Below are positions 40,185-50,700 of a stretch of DNA of 64,000 nucleotides, one piece after another. How positions within the stretch are numbered: position 1 is the stretch's first letter; every line of letters begins with the position of its first letter. The DNA is from Mycobacterium decipiens. GTDB taxonomy: Bacteria > Actinomycetota > Actinomycetes > Mycobacteriales > Mycobacteriaceae. The stretch is from the NCBI RefSeq assembly GCF_963853665.1, contig NZ_OY970459.1, positions 1,054,001 through 1,118,000 on the forward strand. Reading direction: 5' to 3'. The translations under genes and the position numbers were made by a program. Under the pieces are notes generated by a model. The model did no database searches and was not told the DNA's origin. It worked only from the letters and a program-made list of their open reading frames with translations.

Positions 40185-41012
40185 GTGATTGAAACTCATC
40201 ACACTTCGGTGATTGAGCAAGCGCTGGTCGCTGCCGCGCTAGGAGGCCAACCCGGCAGCTGGCCACTGCCGACGGCGACTACGCCGCACCAGCTGTGGCT
40301 GCGCGCCGTGGCCGCTGGCGGGCAGGGGCGCTACGCCCTCGCCTATGGCGACTTGGCGTTGCTGCGGCGCCGCGTTCTGGCCGGCCCGTTGGCCTCGCTG
40401 GCACACAGTACGCAGGGATCGTTGTTGCGGCAGCTTGGTTGGCACACGCTGGCGCGAGGCTGGGACGGCCGTGCCTTGGCCTTGGCCGGCACCGATCGCG
40501 AGGCCCGTGCCGATGCATTGATTGGCCTCGCGGCCGACGCGCTTGGCGTCGGGCGGTTCGCTGCCGCGGCGGCGTTGTTGGGTCGCGCGGACCCGCTGGT
40601 GGTGCCCCCGCTCGTGCCGGACCGCGTGGCGGTGCGCCGGCGGTGGGTGGCCGCCGAGCTGGCGATGGCCACCGGCGACGGGGCAACCGCTGTCCGCCAT
40701 GCGGAGGAAGCGGTCGAGCTAGCGCAGGCCATGGCCGTTGTGTCGGCGCGGCACCGGGTCAAAAGCGACGTGGTGCTGGCCGCTGCTCTCTGCAGCGCCG
40801 GCGCCATCGAGCGGGCCCGCGCCGTCGGAGAAGCGGCGCTCGCTGACACCGGCCGGTTCGGGCTCATACCGCTGCGTTGGGCGCTGGCTTGCTTGCTGAT
40901 CGATATCGACACCGTCACAGTTCCGGCACAACAGGTGCGCGAACTAGCCAATATCCGCGATATTTGCGCAGGCCAGGTGCGGCGCGCCGGTGGATGCTGG
41001 CGTACCGCTTGA
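40185..41012 (+). CDS. Conserved hypothetical protein, helical repeat type (Rv3415c)
   Basis: The 275-residue product begins at a GTG (MIETHHTSVIEQALVAAAL). It is Ala-rich and made of helix pairs resembling TPR-like repeats (for example ARADALIGLAADALGVGRFA and AVRHAEEAVELAQAMAVVSA). It has the same length as Rv3415c. It lies 80 bp before sigD on the same strand, so a link to SigD signalling is possible, but no function is known to me. Confidence 0.8.
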   Translation: MIETHHTSVIEQALVAAALGGQPGSWPLPTATTPHQLWLRAVAAGGQGRYALAYGDLALLRRRVLAGPLASLAHSTQGSLLRQLGWHTLARGWDGRALALAGTDREARADALIGLAADALGVGRFAAAAALLGRADPLVVPPLVPDRVAVRRRWVAAELAMATGDGATAVRHAEEAVELAQAMAVVSARHRVKSDVVLAAALCSAGAIERARAVGEAALADTGRFGLIPLRWALACLLIDIDTVTVPAQQVRELANIRDICAGQVRRAGGCWRTA

Positions 41013-41092
41013 AACGCTGTTGGGCCATTATTGTCAATCCGGGAGTTAGCCCGGGATGTGTCCGCTTCGTAACGTTGGAGATATCGCCGTCG

Positions 41093-41668
41093 ATGACAAT
41101 GCAAGGGGAACGTCTCGACGCCGTGGTTGCGGAGGCCGTGGCAGGAGACCGGAACGCGCTTCGGGAGGTGCTGGAGACCATCCGCCCGATTGTCGTGCGA
41201 TATTGCCGAGCGCGTGTCGGCACGGTCGAGCGGAGCGGCCTGTCGGCAGATGATGTGGCACAGGAGGTGTGCTTGGCCACCATAACGGCGCTGCCGCGTT
41301 ATCGGGACCGAGGACGTCCGTTCCTGGCTTTCCTGTACGGCATCGCAGCACACAAGGTCGCCGACGCCCATCGAGCGGCCGGACGTGATCGTGCCTATCC
41401 CGCCGAATCGCTTCCCGAGCGCTGGTCAGCCGATGCCGGCCCGGAACAGCTTGCCATCGAAGCCGATTCGGTCACCCGGATGAACGAGTTGCTTGAGATC
41501 TTGCCGGCCAAGCAACGCGAGATCCTCATTCTGCGCGTTGTCGTCGGGCTGTCCGCCGAAGAGACCGCTGCCGCCGTTGGCAGCACCACGGGAGCGGTCC
41601 GAGTGGCCCAGCACCGCGCACTTCAGCGGCTGAAGGATGAAATCGTAGCGGCAGGTGACTATGCGTAA
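41093..41668 (+). CDS. sigD: ECF RNA polymerase sigma factor SigD
   Basis: Region 2 (ALREVLETIRPIVVRYCRARV, then LSADDVAQEVCLATITALPR) and region 4 (LLEILPAKQREILILRVVVGLSAEETAAAVGSTTGAVRVAQHRAL, positions about 41484-41640) are intact. I chose the ATG at 41093 (191 residues) with GTTGGAG 12 bases upstream. The frame continues upstream and the annotated M. tuberculosis start adds about 20 residues (PGVSPGCVRFVTLEISPS is conserved here). SigD acts in stationary phase. Its end overlaps the anti-sigma gene. Confidence 0.95.
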   Translation: MTMQGERLDAVVAEAVAGDRNALREVLETIRPIVVRYCRARVGTVERSGLSADDVAQEVCLATITALPRYRDRGRPFLAFLYGIAAHKVADAHRAAGRDRAYPAESLPERWSADAGPEQLAIEADSVTRMNELLEILPAKQREILILRVVVGLSAEETAAAVGSTTGAVRVAQHRALQRLKDEIVAAGDYA

Positions 41669-42689
41669 TTCCGGGCCCGATTTTGGTCATGCACTCGGCG
41701 ATCAACCGGCTTTGGACGAGGTGGCCCAGGCCGATCTGTTCCTCGACGCGCTCGCCGAACGCGCCACGGTGGATGTCGACGATCCCGACGACGACGCGCT
41801 GGCTGCCCTGCTAGGGGAGTGGCGTGACGACTTGAGGTGGCCGCCGGCCAGCGCGCTGGTTTCGCAGGATGAGGCGATCGACGCGCTGCGCACCGGGGTG
41901 GCGGCCCGCCAGCGCGCCCGCCGCGGCCTGGCTGCCATCGGGTCGGTGGCCGCCACCTTGTTGGTGCTGAGCGGCTTCGGTGCCGTGGTGGCCGACGCCC
42001 GTCCAGGAGACCTGCTGTACGGCCTGCACGCAATGATGTTCAACAGAGCGCGGGTCGGTGACGACCAGATCGTGTTGTCCGCCAAGGCCGAGCTGGCCAA
42101 GGTCCAACAAATGATCGCCCAGGGCCAGTGGGATCAGGCCGAGACTCAGCTCGCAGAGGTCAGCAGCACCTTGCAGGCCGTGAACGACGGGAGCCGCCGA
42201 CAGGACCTGATCGACGAGGTGAATCTGCTGAATACCAAGGTGGAGACGCGCGATCCGAACGCGACTCTGCGGCCCGGCTCGCCGTCCGACTCCGCCGCCG
42301 TCCCGGCCACTCCCGGTTCGGTGGGAGACTCGTGGACTCCGCCGGCTCCCGGCACCGAGCTGCCGGCCCCCCCGGCGCCTGCATTGGCATCCGAACCACC
42401 GACGTCGTCAGGGGACCCGGTCGGCGCCGCGCCGACCGGCCCGATGTCGCCGGAGCCCAGCCCGTCCCCGTCGGGTGCCACCCCGGCCACGACGTCGCCC
42501 CCGACCCCGACGCCGTCGTTGGTCGCGCCCGGCGAGTCACCAGCCGGCACGCAGACCTCCCCGGCCGCAGGGGCGACTCAACCGTCACCGTCGTTGGAAA
42601 CCGCCGATGCGGCGACGAACCCGCCGAGTCCGATGGCTCAGACGTCGGGTCAGGCAGCACCGGAAAAGCCGGCGAGTCCTGCGCCCTAG
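41655..42689 (+). CDS. rsdA: SigD anti-sigma factor RsdA
   Basis: The 344-residue protein has an acidic N-terminal sigma-binding part with the RDDLRWPPASALVSQDEA segment, one membrane helix (AAIGSVAATLLVLSGFGAVVA, about 92-112) and a long external Pro/Ser/Thr-rich tail. RsdA holds SigD at the membrane until regulated proteolysis. The start overlaps sigD by 14 bp (GTG at 41655, or ATG at 41661). The external tail is about 45 residues longer than in M. tuberculosis and quite different. Confidence 0.92.
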   Translation: MTMRNSGPDFGHALGDQPALDEVAQADLFLDALAERATVDVDDPDDDALAALLGEWRDDLRWPPASALVSQDEAIDALRTGVAARQRARRGLAAIGSVAATLLVLSGFGAVVADARPGDLLYGLHAMMFNRARVGDDQIVLSAKAELAKVQQMIAQGQWDQAETQLAEVSSTLQAVNDGSRRQDLIDEVNLLNTKVETRDPNATLRPGSPSDSAAVPATPGSVGDSWTPPAPGTELPAPPAPALASEPPTSSGDPVGAAPTGPMSPEPSPSPSGATPATTSPPTPTPSLVAPGESPAGTQTSPAAGATQPSPSLETADAATNPPSPMAQTSGQAAPEKPASPAP

Positions 42690-42697
42690 CGGGTGGC

Positions 42698-43105
42698 TTA
42701 GTGGCGGAACCCGTCCGCGTCTGACGTTGCTTCGTTGAGCGAGGCATCGGCATATCCCCGGCAGTAATCCCACGTGACGTAGGCGTCCGGTTCGGGGTCG
42801 TAGGCCGGCTCGTGCGGGCGGACGGTGCCGTCGATCAGCAGTTGCAGCAGATTGGAACGCAACATGTCCCAGTCGTGATAGTGGTCTTGCTGGCACTCGT
42901 CACAGCACACCACGAGTCCGCGAATTCCCTTGTGCGCCAACAGAGCTTCGTAGACAGCCAGATCGGCCAAATCGGCCTCCACCGCAAGTCGCTCTTGCTG
43001 ATCGAGGGGTTGACCGGGCTCGACAGCCTCCAGCGCCGCGGATGGGTCACAGGGGTCGTCGGCAAACGGATCGGGCGGCAAACCCGGCGGCAGGTGGTCG
43101 CGCAC
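42698..43105 (-). CDS. Conserved DUF5319-type protein (Rv3412)
   Basis: The 135-residue acidic protein has Asp/Pro-rich ends. The core LVVCCDECQQDHYHDW plus a late DYCRGYAD suggests a metal site formed by Cys/His residues. It matches Rv3412, whose function is unknown. It is convergent to rsdA (9 bp apart) and divergent from guaB2. Confidence 0.82.
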   Translation of the reverse strand: MRDHLPPGLPPDPFADDPCDPSAALEAVEPGQPLDQQERLAVEADLADLAVYEALLAHKGIRGLVVCCDECQQDHYHDWDMLRSNLLQLLIDGTVRPHEPAYDPEPDAYVTWDYCRGYADASLNEATSDADGFRH

Positions 43106-43149
43106 GCCTCTACACTACGCAAGCGGGCGGCGATAACGCCAGATATTGA

Positions 43150-44868
<1,719 letters not shown>

Positions 44869-44876
44869 CAGTGACC

Positions 44877-46004
44877 ATGGTCGAGATTGGCATGGGCCGC
44901 ACCGCCCGTCGCACCTATGAACTCAGCGAGATCAACATCGTGCCGTCGCGGCGCACCCGCTCGTCGAAGGACGTTTCCACCGCGTGGCAGCTGGATGCCT
45001 ACCGGTTCGAGATCCCGGTGGTGGCACACCCGACCGATGCCCTGGTGTCGCCGGAGTTCGCGATCGAGCTCGGCCGGCTCGGCGGGTTGGCCGTGCTCAA
45101 CGGCGAGGGGCTGATCGGCCGGCATCCCGATGTTGAGGCCAAGATCGCTCAACTCGTCGAGGCCGCCAGCAAGGAGCCCGAACCGTCCGCGGCGATCCGG
45201 CTGCTGCAGGAATTGCACGCGGCGCCGCTGAACCCCGAGCTGCTGGGCACGGCCGTGACCCGCATCCGTGAAGCCGGCGTGACCACCGCGGTGCGGGTCA
45301 GCCCGCAAAATGCCCAGGCGCTGACACCGGTGCTGTTGGCGGCCGGCATCGACCTGCTGATCATCCAGGGCACGATCGTCTCCGCCGAGCGGGTGGCCAG
45401 CGATGGCGAGCCGCTCAACCTGAAGACCTTCATCTCCGAGCTCGACGTTCCGGTGGTCGCCGGCGGTGTTCTCGACCACCGCACGGCGCTGCATCTGATG
45501 CGCACCGGCGCCGCCGGGGTCATCGTCGGGTACGGCTCGACCCAGGGGGTCACCACCACCGACGAGGTGCTGGGCATCAGCGTGCCGATGGCCACCGCGA
45601 TCGCCGACGCCGCCGCCGCTCGGCGCGAGTACCTCGACGAGACGGGCGGCCGCTACGTGCATGTATTGGCCGATGGCGACATCCACACCTCCGGCGAGCT
45701 GGCCAAGGCCATCGCCTGCGGCGCCGACGCGGTGGTGCTGGGCACGCCGCTGGCCGAAAGCGCCGAGGCGCTCGGTGGAGGGTGGTTCTGGCCCGCCGCG
45801 GCAGCGCATCCGTCGTTGCCGCGCGGGGCGTTGCTCCAGATCGCCGTTGGCGAGCGGCCGCCGCTGGAACGGGTCCTGGGCGGGCCGTCCGACGATCCGT
45901 TCGGTGCCCTGAATCTGGTCGGTGGGCTGCGCCGATCAATGGCCAAGGCCGGCTATTGCGACCTCAAGGAGTTCCAGAAGGTCGGTCTGACAGTCGGGGG
46001 CTAG
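44877..46004 (+). CDS. guaB3: IMPDH-family protein GuaB3
   Basis: The 375-residue protein starts MVEIGMGRTARRTYELSEIN (ATG 44877; earlier TTG and GTG codons are also in frame). It has the IMPDH barrel but no CBS domains. The expected SICTTR Cys loop is replaced by GYGSTQGVTTTDEVLG. It is actinobacterial and cyanobacterial in distribution, always next to guaB. Its exact reaction in mycobacteria is unsettled. It probably shares a transcript with guaB2. Confidence 0.93.
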   Translation: MVEIGMGRTARRTYELSEINIVPSRRTRSSKDVSTAWQLDAYRFEIPVVAHPTDALVSPEFAIELGRLGGLAVLNGEGLIGRHPDVEAKIAQLVEAASKEPEPSAAIRLLQELHAAPLNPELLGTAVTRIREAGVTTAVRVSPQNAQALTPVLLAAGIDLLIIQGTIVSAERVASDGEPLNLKTFISELDVPVVAGGVLDHRTALHLMRTGAAGVIVGYGSTQGVTTTDEVLGISVPMATAIADAAAARREYLDETGGRYVHVLADGDIHTSGELAKAIACGADAVVLGTPLAESAEALGGGWFWPAAAAHPSLPRGALLQIAVGERPPLERVLGGPSDDPFGALNLVGGLRRSMAKAGYCDLKEFQKVGLTVGG

Positions 46005-46123
46005 AGGCCGCCGATGGCCCCGTGGTTGGACGGTGGGGCGATTGCCGTCCGGCAGGAACAGCCTCGGCAGACTTAGGGATGGCTGACCTACCGGCCGGAT
46101 GTAAAGAAGGTCATACTGCAGCG

Positions 46124-47860
46124 ATGAAGCCGGATTATGACGTCCTGATTATTGGATCGGGATTTGGGGGCAGTGTCACCGCACTGCGCCTGACGGAAAA
46201 GGGTTACCGGGTCGGTGTGGTGGAGGCCGGCCGCCGCTTTACCGACGAGGAGTTCGCCGAGACGTCCTGGAATTTGCGCAAGTTCCTGTGGGCACCCAGG
46301 CTGGGCTGCTACGGCATCCAACGCATTCACCCGCTGCGCAGCGTGGTGATCCTGGCCGGCGCGGGCGTGGGCGGCGGTTCGTTGAACTACGCCAACACGT
46401 TGTACGTACCGCCGGAGCCGTTCTTCGCCGACCAGCAGTGGCGACACATCACCGACTGGCGCAGCGAGCTGACACCGCACTACCAGCAGGCGCAGCGAAT
46501 GCTGGGCGTGGTGCAAAACCCGACCTTCACCGACGCCGACCGCATCGTGAAGGAGGTCGCCGACGAGATGGGCTTTGGGGACACGTGGGTGCCGACTCCG
46601 GTCGGGGTGTTCTTCGGCCCCGACGGGACCAAGACACCCGGCAAGACTGTGCCCGACCCGTATTTCGGCGGCGCAGGCCCGGCGCGCACCGGCTGCCTGG
46701 AATGCGGCTGCTGTATGACGGGCTGTCGCCACGGCGCCAAGAACACGCTGGTGAAGAACTATCTTGGCCTCGCGGAATCGGCCGGCGCACAAGTCATTGC
46801 GATGACGACGGTGAAGGGATTCGAGCAGCGGTCCGACGGGTTGTGGGAGGTCCGCACCGTTCGCACCGGCAGTTGGCTGCGCCGGGACCGGCGCACCTTC
46901 ACCGCTACCCACCTGGTGCTGGCCGCGGGCACCTGGGGCACCCAGCATCTGTTGTTCAGGATGCGGGATAAGGGCGTGCTCCCTCGCCTGTCGAAGCGCC
47001 TGGGCGTGCTGACCAGGACCAACTCCGAGTCGATAGTCGGGGCCGGCACGTTGCAGGTCAATCCGGACCTGGATCTGACCCACGGCGTGGCGATCACGTC
47101 GTCGATTCACCCGACGGCGGATACCCACATCGAACCGGTCCGGTATGGCAAGGGCTCCAACGCGATGGGGTTGCTACAGACCTTGATGACCGACGGTTCC
47201 GGTCCAGAGGGGACCGATGTCCCGCGGTGGAAGCAGTTGCTGCAGACCGCCGGTCAGGATCCGCGCGGCATCATCCGGATGATCAATCCCCGGCAATGGA
47301 GTGAGCGCACGGTGATTGCTCTGGTCATGCAGCACCTGGACAACTCGATCACCACGTTCACCAAACGCGGAAGGCTGGGCATCCGCTGGTACTCCAGCAA
47401 GCAGGGCCACGGCGCGCCGAACCCGACGTGGATCCCGATCGGCAACCAGGTCACCCGCCGCATCGCCGCCAAGATCGACGGCGTGGCCGGCGGCACCTGG
47501 GGAGAGCTGTTCAACATCCCGATCACCGCGCACTTCCTCGGCGGTGCGGTGATCGGCGACAACCCCGACCACGGGGTGATCGACCCGTATCACCGGGTCT
47601 ACGGCTACCCGACGCTGCACGTGGTGGACGGCGCCGCGATCTCGGCGAACCTGGGCGTCAACCCGTCGCTGTCCATCGCCGCGCAGGCCGAGCGGGCAGC
47701 CTCGCTGTGGCCGAACAAGGAGCAGGACGATCGGCGGCCGCCCCAGGGCGAGGCATACCGTCGGCTGGACCCGATCGAGCCGGAGCACCCGGTGGTACCC
47801 GCCGACGCTCCGGGCGCGCTGCGGTGGCTGCCGATCGATCCGGTGAGCACCGCCGGCTGA
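46124..47860 (+). CDS. choD: Flavoprotein oxidoreductase annotated as cholesterol oxidase
   Basis: The 578-residue GMC-type flavoprotein starts MKPDYDVLIIGSGFGGSVTA, with an FAD-binding Rossmann fold. The substrate-side motif GAGVGGGSLNYANTL and the C-terminal GGAVIGDNPDHGVIDPYHRV and VNPSLSIAAQAERAA are present. A cysteine cluster, CLECGCCMTGC (near residue 193), is found in this subfamily. The frame is open far upstream, but the ATG at 46124 matches the M. tuberculosis length. Cholesterol oxidase activity of ChoD is doubtful in the literature I know. Confidence 0.93.
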   Translation: MKPDYDVLIIGSGFGGSVTALRLTEKGYRVGVVEAGRRFTDEEFAETSWNLRKFLWAPRLGCYGIQRIHPLRSVVILAGAGVGGGSLNYANTLYVPPEPFFADQQWRHITDWRSELTPHYQQAQRMLGVVQNPTFTDADRIVKEVADEMGFGDTWVPTPVGVFFGPDGTKTPGKTVPDPYFGGAGPARTGCLECGCCMTGCRHGAKNTLVKNYLGLAESAGAQVIAMTTVKGFEQRSDGLWEVRTVRTGSWLRRDRRTFTATHLVLAAGTWGTQHLLFRMRDKGVLPRLSKRLGVLTRTNSESIVGAGTLQVNPDLDLTHGVAITSSIHPTADTHIEPVRYGKGSNAMGLLQTLMTDGSGPEGTDVPRWKQLLQTAGQDPRGIIRMINPRQWSERTVIALVMQHLDNSITTFTKRGRLGIRWYSSKQGHGAPNPTWIPIGNQVTRRIAAKIDGVAGGTWGELFNIPITAHFLGGAVIGDNPDHGVIDPYHRVYGYPTLHVVDGAAISANLGVNPSLSIAAQAERAASLWPNKEQDDRRPPQGEAYRRLDPIEPEHPVVPADAPGALRWLPIDPVSTAG

Positions 47861-47878
47861 GGCCCGATCAGCGCGCGT

Positions 47879-49166
47879 GGTTAGCTGGCCCGTCCCGCGC
47901 GGGTACCAATCAGCGAAGGGTGGTCCAAGTCAGGTACGGTGGGCGAACGCTCGCGGCAGCTATTTCCATTCGGCTGCATGGACCAATTGCGAGAACATCG
48001 GCGGCTATCCCAGTGTAGATTCCTCGCGCTTCGGCTTTCTTAGCAGCACCGCGTCTTGGTCATTATTAATCCCGCGTTCAACATAATCTACAATGTCAAA
48101 ATACTGCGACCATACCTTATGGATATACTCTTTCGTATGATACGTGGACTGGTAGAAGTCGGGTAACCCATCGAGTTTTAACCTTCCTTCCGCCGACGTG
48201 ATATACAGAAATCCACGTTGGCGAATCTCGTTTCGATAGGAAGCGTCTAATGCTCCAATATGATGTCCGCCGTGGACTGTCAAGATAAGAGTACTCCCTG
48301 GTCGCGCGATACGTTGAAGCTCCCGCAGCCATTCATGTTGCAAATCTTCATCCAAATGTGTAAAAACGGAGACGCAGTAGATTAGATCAAACGAGTTATC
48401 GTTGAAGGGTGATGGGGCGTGATGGCTGTTTACGCTCCATCGAATGTCGCTCAGGTTGCTTTTGCCCCAGCTCACCAGGTCCGGATCGATATCCGTGGCG
48501 TACAGGTTGCATGGTTTGGCCGGGTCACGGAAATTTTGGATGACCCTGCCGCAGCCGCAACCGAAGTCTAGGATGTCTGTGAAGGAGTAGAAATCGCGAC
48601 CGGCAATACGGCACAGGTCGGCGATATCTTTTGCAACGTTCCTACCTACTTCTAGGTAGGACGCTCTACTCAGGTTCCCATGGACGCGATGTCGAAGCCT
48701 CGCCGGAGGGACAGGGTCCTTTGCGGGGCTTTGACTATCCTTCCAGTCGCGCAGTTTCGCTACTGAATACTGAAGCTGAAACTGAAGATATGCCAGCAGA
48801 TTAAATACCTTGTTCGCCGGCTTGAACTCGTTGATAAATCTCTGGGCTCCCATTGCACCTGTTTCTGTTGGCAGCGCAACACACCGAGTCCGGCGGAAAG
48901 CTCACGTTGTTGCACACCGTCATTGGAACGTGTATGCGCAGTCGGTCAAAACGGCGACTATCGTCGCTCACTTTCTGCACGAAATCCTCAGAAAGACATT
49001 CTCCGCTTGGCTTTTACTCTGCGCAGCCTAACCCACGTGTTGGCTACTAGACAAGTAAGCGCATTGACACATCCTGAATGCGCGCAGCCCCGAGCTGGAC
49101 ATCGCTGCACGCTTCTGTGGCCTGGCACGCCGGGTCGGGCCGATCGGCGCCCGCGGTTAGCTGGCC
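47879..49166. repeat. 12-bp direct repeats bordering the low-GC island
   Basis: GGTTAGCTGGCC occurs at 47879-47890 and at 49155-49166, once on each side of the AT-rich insert with the methyltransferase gene. The left copy lies just after choD, the right copy touches the dioxygenase stop. It may mark an insertion or recombination junction. Confidence 0.6.
48005..48853 (-). CDS. Class I SAM-dependent methyltransferase (horizontally acquired)
   Basis: The 282-residue product has motif I ILDFGCGCGRVIQNF, motif II YATDIDPDLV, and NDNSFDLIYCVSVFTHLDED for the post-I/II strands. A basic N-terminal segment (residues 1-75) has no clear domain. Base use is far more AT-rich than any neighbour (many ATA, AAT, TTT codons), which with the bordering direct repeats indicates foreign origin. 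Similar enzymes occur in polysaccharide and natural-product loci, but no partner gene is here. In M. tuberculosis the place holds the toxin-antitoxin pair vapBC47. Confidence 0.85.
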   Translation of the reverse strand: MGAQRFINEFKPANKVFNLLAYLQFQLQYSVAKLRDWKDSQSPAKDPVPPARLRHRVHGNLSRASYLEVGRNVAKDIADLCRIAGRDFYSFTDILDFGCGCGRVIQNFRDPAKPCNLYATDIDPDLVSWGKSNLSDIRWSVNSHHAPSPFNDNSFDLIYCVSVFTHLDEDLQHEWLRELQRIARPGSTLILTVHGGHHIGALDASYRNEIRQRGFLYITSAEGRLKLDGLPDFYQSTYHTKEYIHKVWSQYFDIVDYVERGINNDQDAVLLRKPKREESTLG

Positions 49167-49168
49167 GG
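48854..49168. other. AT-rich leader region of the foreign methyltransferase gene
   Basis: No gene is seen. The first 210 bases keep the island's low GC and probably hold the methyltransferase promoter (minus strand). GC rises again near 49080, marking the right edge of the island, and the region ends in the GGTTAGCTGGCC repeat. No trace of vapBC47 could be recognised. Confidence 0.5.
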
Positions 49169-50056
49169 TCAGCCAGCCCGGGCCAGCGGCGCCCCACTGA
49201 CCACCCGGCTACGCTGTCCGTGCACGCTGACCGGCACGTCGCCCATCAAGGTGACTCGGTGCATGAGCCGGTACTGGTCGTCGTAGTCGTCGATCGCCCG
49301 ATGCTGGGTTGCCCGGTTGTCCCAGATGGCCACGTCACCCGGTGCCCAGTTCCAGCGGACGGTGTTCTCGGGCATGGTGATTCGGCGTTGCAGCAATTCG
49401 AACAACGCGCTTGATTCGTGGCTGTCCAAGCCGACGAAGCTGCGCACGAAGTCGCCCGCCAGCAGGGTTCGCTCACCGGTCTCCGGGTGCACCCGTACCA
49501 CGGGATGTTCGGTGCGGAAATCCGGCTTCTGGAACACGTGCCGAAACGCCTGTTGCGCCTCGGTCAGTGGTTCGGTCGTTACGTAGTCGTAGCGGTTGGT
49601 GTGCACGGCCCACAGGTTCTCGGTGAGGCACTTGAGCGGTTCGGGAAGCTCCGCGTAGGCCGCCGCGGTCGAGGCCCACAACGTTGACCCGCCATAGCTG
49701 GGCAGGGTGACTGCGCGCAGCACCGAGGCCGCGGGGTAGTCGGCGGCGAACGTGATGTCGGTATGCCAACGGTTTGCCTTGCCGAACTCGGAGTTGATCG
49801 GCGTGATGATCGGTGCGTCGTCCGCGAAGGCGACGGCGGCCGGGTGGCCGATTGGGGTGCCCAACAACCCGGCAAACGCGAGCTGCTCGGCGTCATCGAG
49901 GTGGTGCTGGCCACCGAAGAAGATCACCTTGTGGGTCAGTAACGCCGCGCGGATTTCGCTGACTGCGGCAGGGGCGAGGTCACCCCCGAGGCGTACCCCG
50001 TCGATTTTGGCGCCGATGCGGCTACCCAGCTTCTTCACGGTAATTAGGTCGGTCAT
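49169..50056 (-). CDS. Fe(II)/2-oxoglutarate-dependent alkylsulfatase (Rv3406 type)
   Basis: The 295-residue TauD/AtsK-family dioxygenase carries the iron ligands in WHTDITF (His and Asp near residues 97-99) and the late His in [10 protein letters not shown], with the 2-oxoglutarate-binding Arg in RLMHRV. Rv3406 cleaves medium-chain alkyl sulfates to aldehyde and sulfate and is known to inactivate some DprE1 inhibitors by oxidation. It is divergent from a TetR gene, with two palindromic operators in the 58-bp gap. Confidence 0.93.
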   Translation of the reverse strand: MTDLITVKKLGSRIGAKIDGVRLGGDLAPAAVSEIRAALLTHKVIFFGGQHHLDDAEQLAFAGLLGTPIGHPAAVAFADDAPIITPINSEFGKANRWHTDITFAADYPAASVLRAVTLPSYGGSTLWASTAAAYAELPEPLKCLTENLWAVHTNRYDYVTTEPLTEAQQAFRHVFQKPDFRTEHPVVRVHPETGERTLLAGDFVRSFVGLDSHESSALFELLQRRITMPENTVRWNWAPGDVAIWDNRATQHRAIDDYDDQYRLMHRVTLMGDVPVSVHGQRSRVVSGAPLARAG

Positions 50057-50079
50057 GGCTTGGTCCTTCGGAGATTGAC

Positions 50080-50097
50080 TGTAGTCAGTTGACTACA
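50080..50097. promoter_or_regulatory. TetR operator 1
   Basis: TGTAGTCAGTTGACTACA is a perfect inverted repeat with 8-base arms around GT. It lies 24 bases upstream of the dioxygenase start and 18 bases before the TetR start, with a second, similar site just beyond. The neighbouring TetR protein is the likely ligand. Confidence 0.85.
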
Positions 50098-50105
50098 TCG
50101 GGTAG

Positions 50106-50123
50106 TGTAGTCGCATGACTACA
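50106..50123. promoter_or_regulatory. TetR operator 2 overlapping the tetR start codon
   Basis: TGTAGTC-GCAT-GACTACA has 7-base perfect arms and includes the ATG of the TetR gene (50115). Its centre is 26 bp from the centre of operator 1. Binding here would block the repressor's own expression. Confidence 0.85.
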
Positions 50124-50681
50124 CGCTCGGCAAGTCACCGCCAAACAATCCCTACCGGGCGGGAAGAAGTGGCGGCGGCGATCCTGGAGGCGGCCACCGA
50201 CCTGTTTGCCGACCGCGGGCCGGCCGCGACGTCGATTCGCGACATTGCCGCACGATCCAAGGTCAACCACGGACTGGTGTTTCGGCACTTCGGCACCAAG
50301 GACCAACTTGTTGGGACCGTGCTCGATCACCTGGGCGCGAAGCTGACCGGTTTGCGGCACTCCGGGGCCCCCGAAGACGTCATCCAACGGGCGCTCGGTC
50401 GGCACATGCGGGTCCTGGCCCGGTCACTGCTGGACGGCTACCCGGTGGGGCAGCTGCAGAAGCGCTTTCCCAACGTTGCCGAAATGCTCGATGAGGTGCG
50501 GCCACGCCACGACAACGACTCCGGTGCGCGGCTGGCGGTTGCCAATGCCCTTGCGTTGCAGTTCGGTTGGCGGCTGTTCGAACCAATGCTGCGCTCGGCG
50601 ACCGGTATCGGTGAGCTGACCGACGCCGAACTGCGCCGAGCTATTCGTGCCGAGGTGGCCCGGATCGTTGAACCGCACTGA
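50115..50681 (+). CDS. TetR-family repressor of the alkylsulfatase (Rv3405c type)
   Basis: The 188-residue product has the TetR helix-turn-helix (ILEAATDLFADRGPAATSIRDI, then VNHGLVFRHFGTKDQLV, residues about 20-62) and a variable ligand domain. In M. tuberculosis Rv3405c represses Rv3406 and loss of repression gives resistance to certain DprE1 inhibitors. The start codon lies inside operator 2, so the message is probably leaderless or has a very short leader. It is convergent to the GH65 gene. Confidence 0.92.
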   Translation: MTTRSASHRQTIPTGREEVAAAILEAATDLFADRGPAATSIRDIAARSKVNHGLVFRHFGTKDQLVGTVLDHLGAKLTGLRHSGAPEDVIQRALGRHMRVLARSLLDGYPVGQLQKRFPNVAEMLDEVRPRHDNDSGARLAVANALALQFGWRLFEPMLRSATGIGELTDAELRRAIRAEVARIVEPH

Positions 50682-50700
50682 TTGTTGGGCCCGCTGCGGG

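Noticed and set aside
45782..46123. Upstream extension of the choD frame into guaB3
   Set aside because: It is Arg/Gly-rich shadow sequence; the flavoprotein begins at MKPDYDVLIIG.
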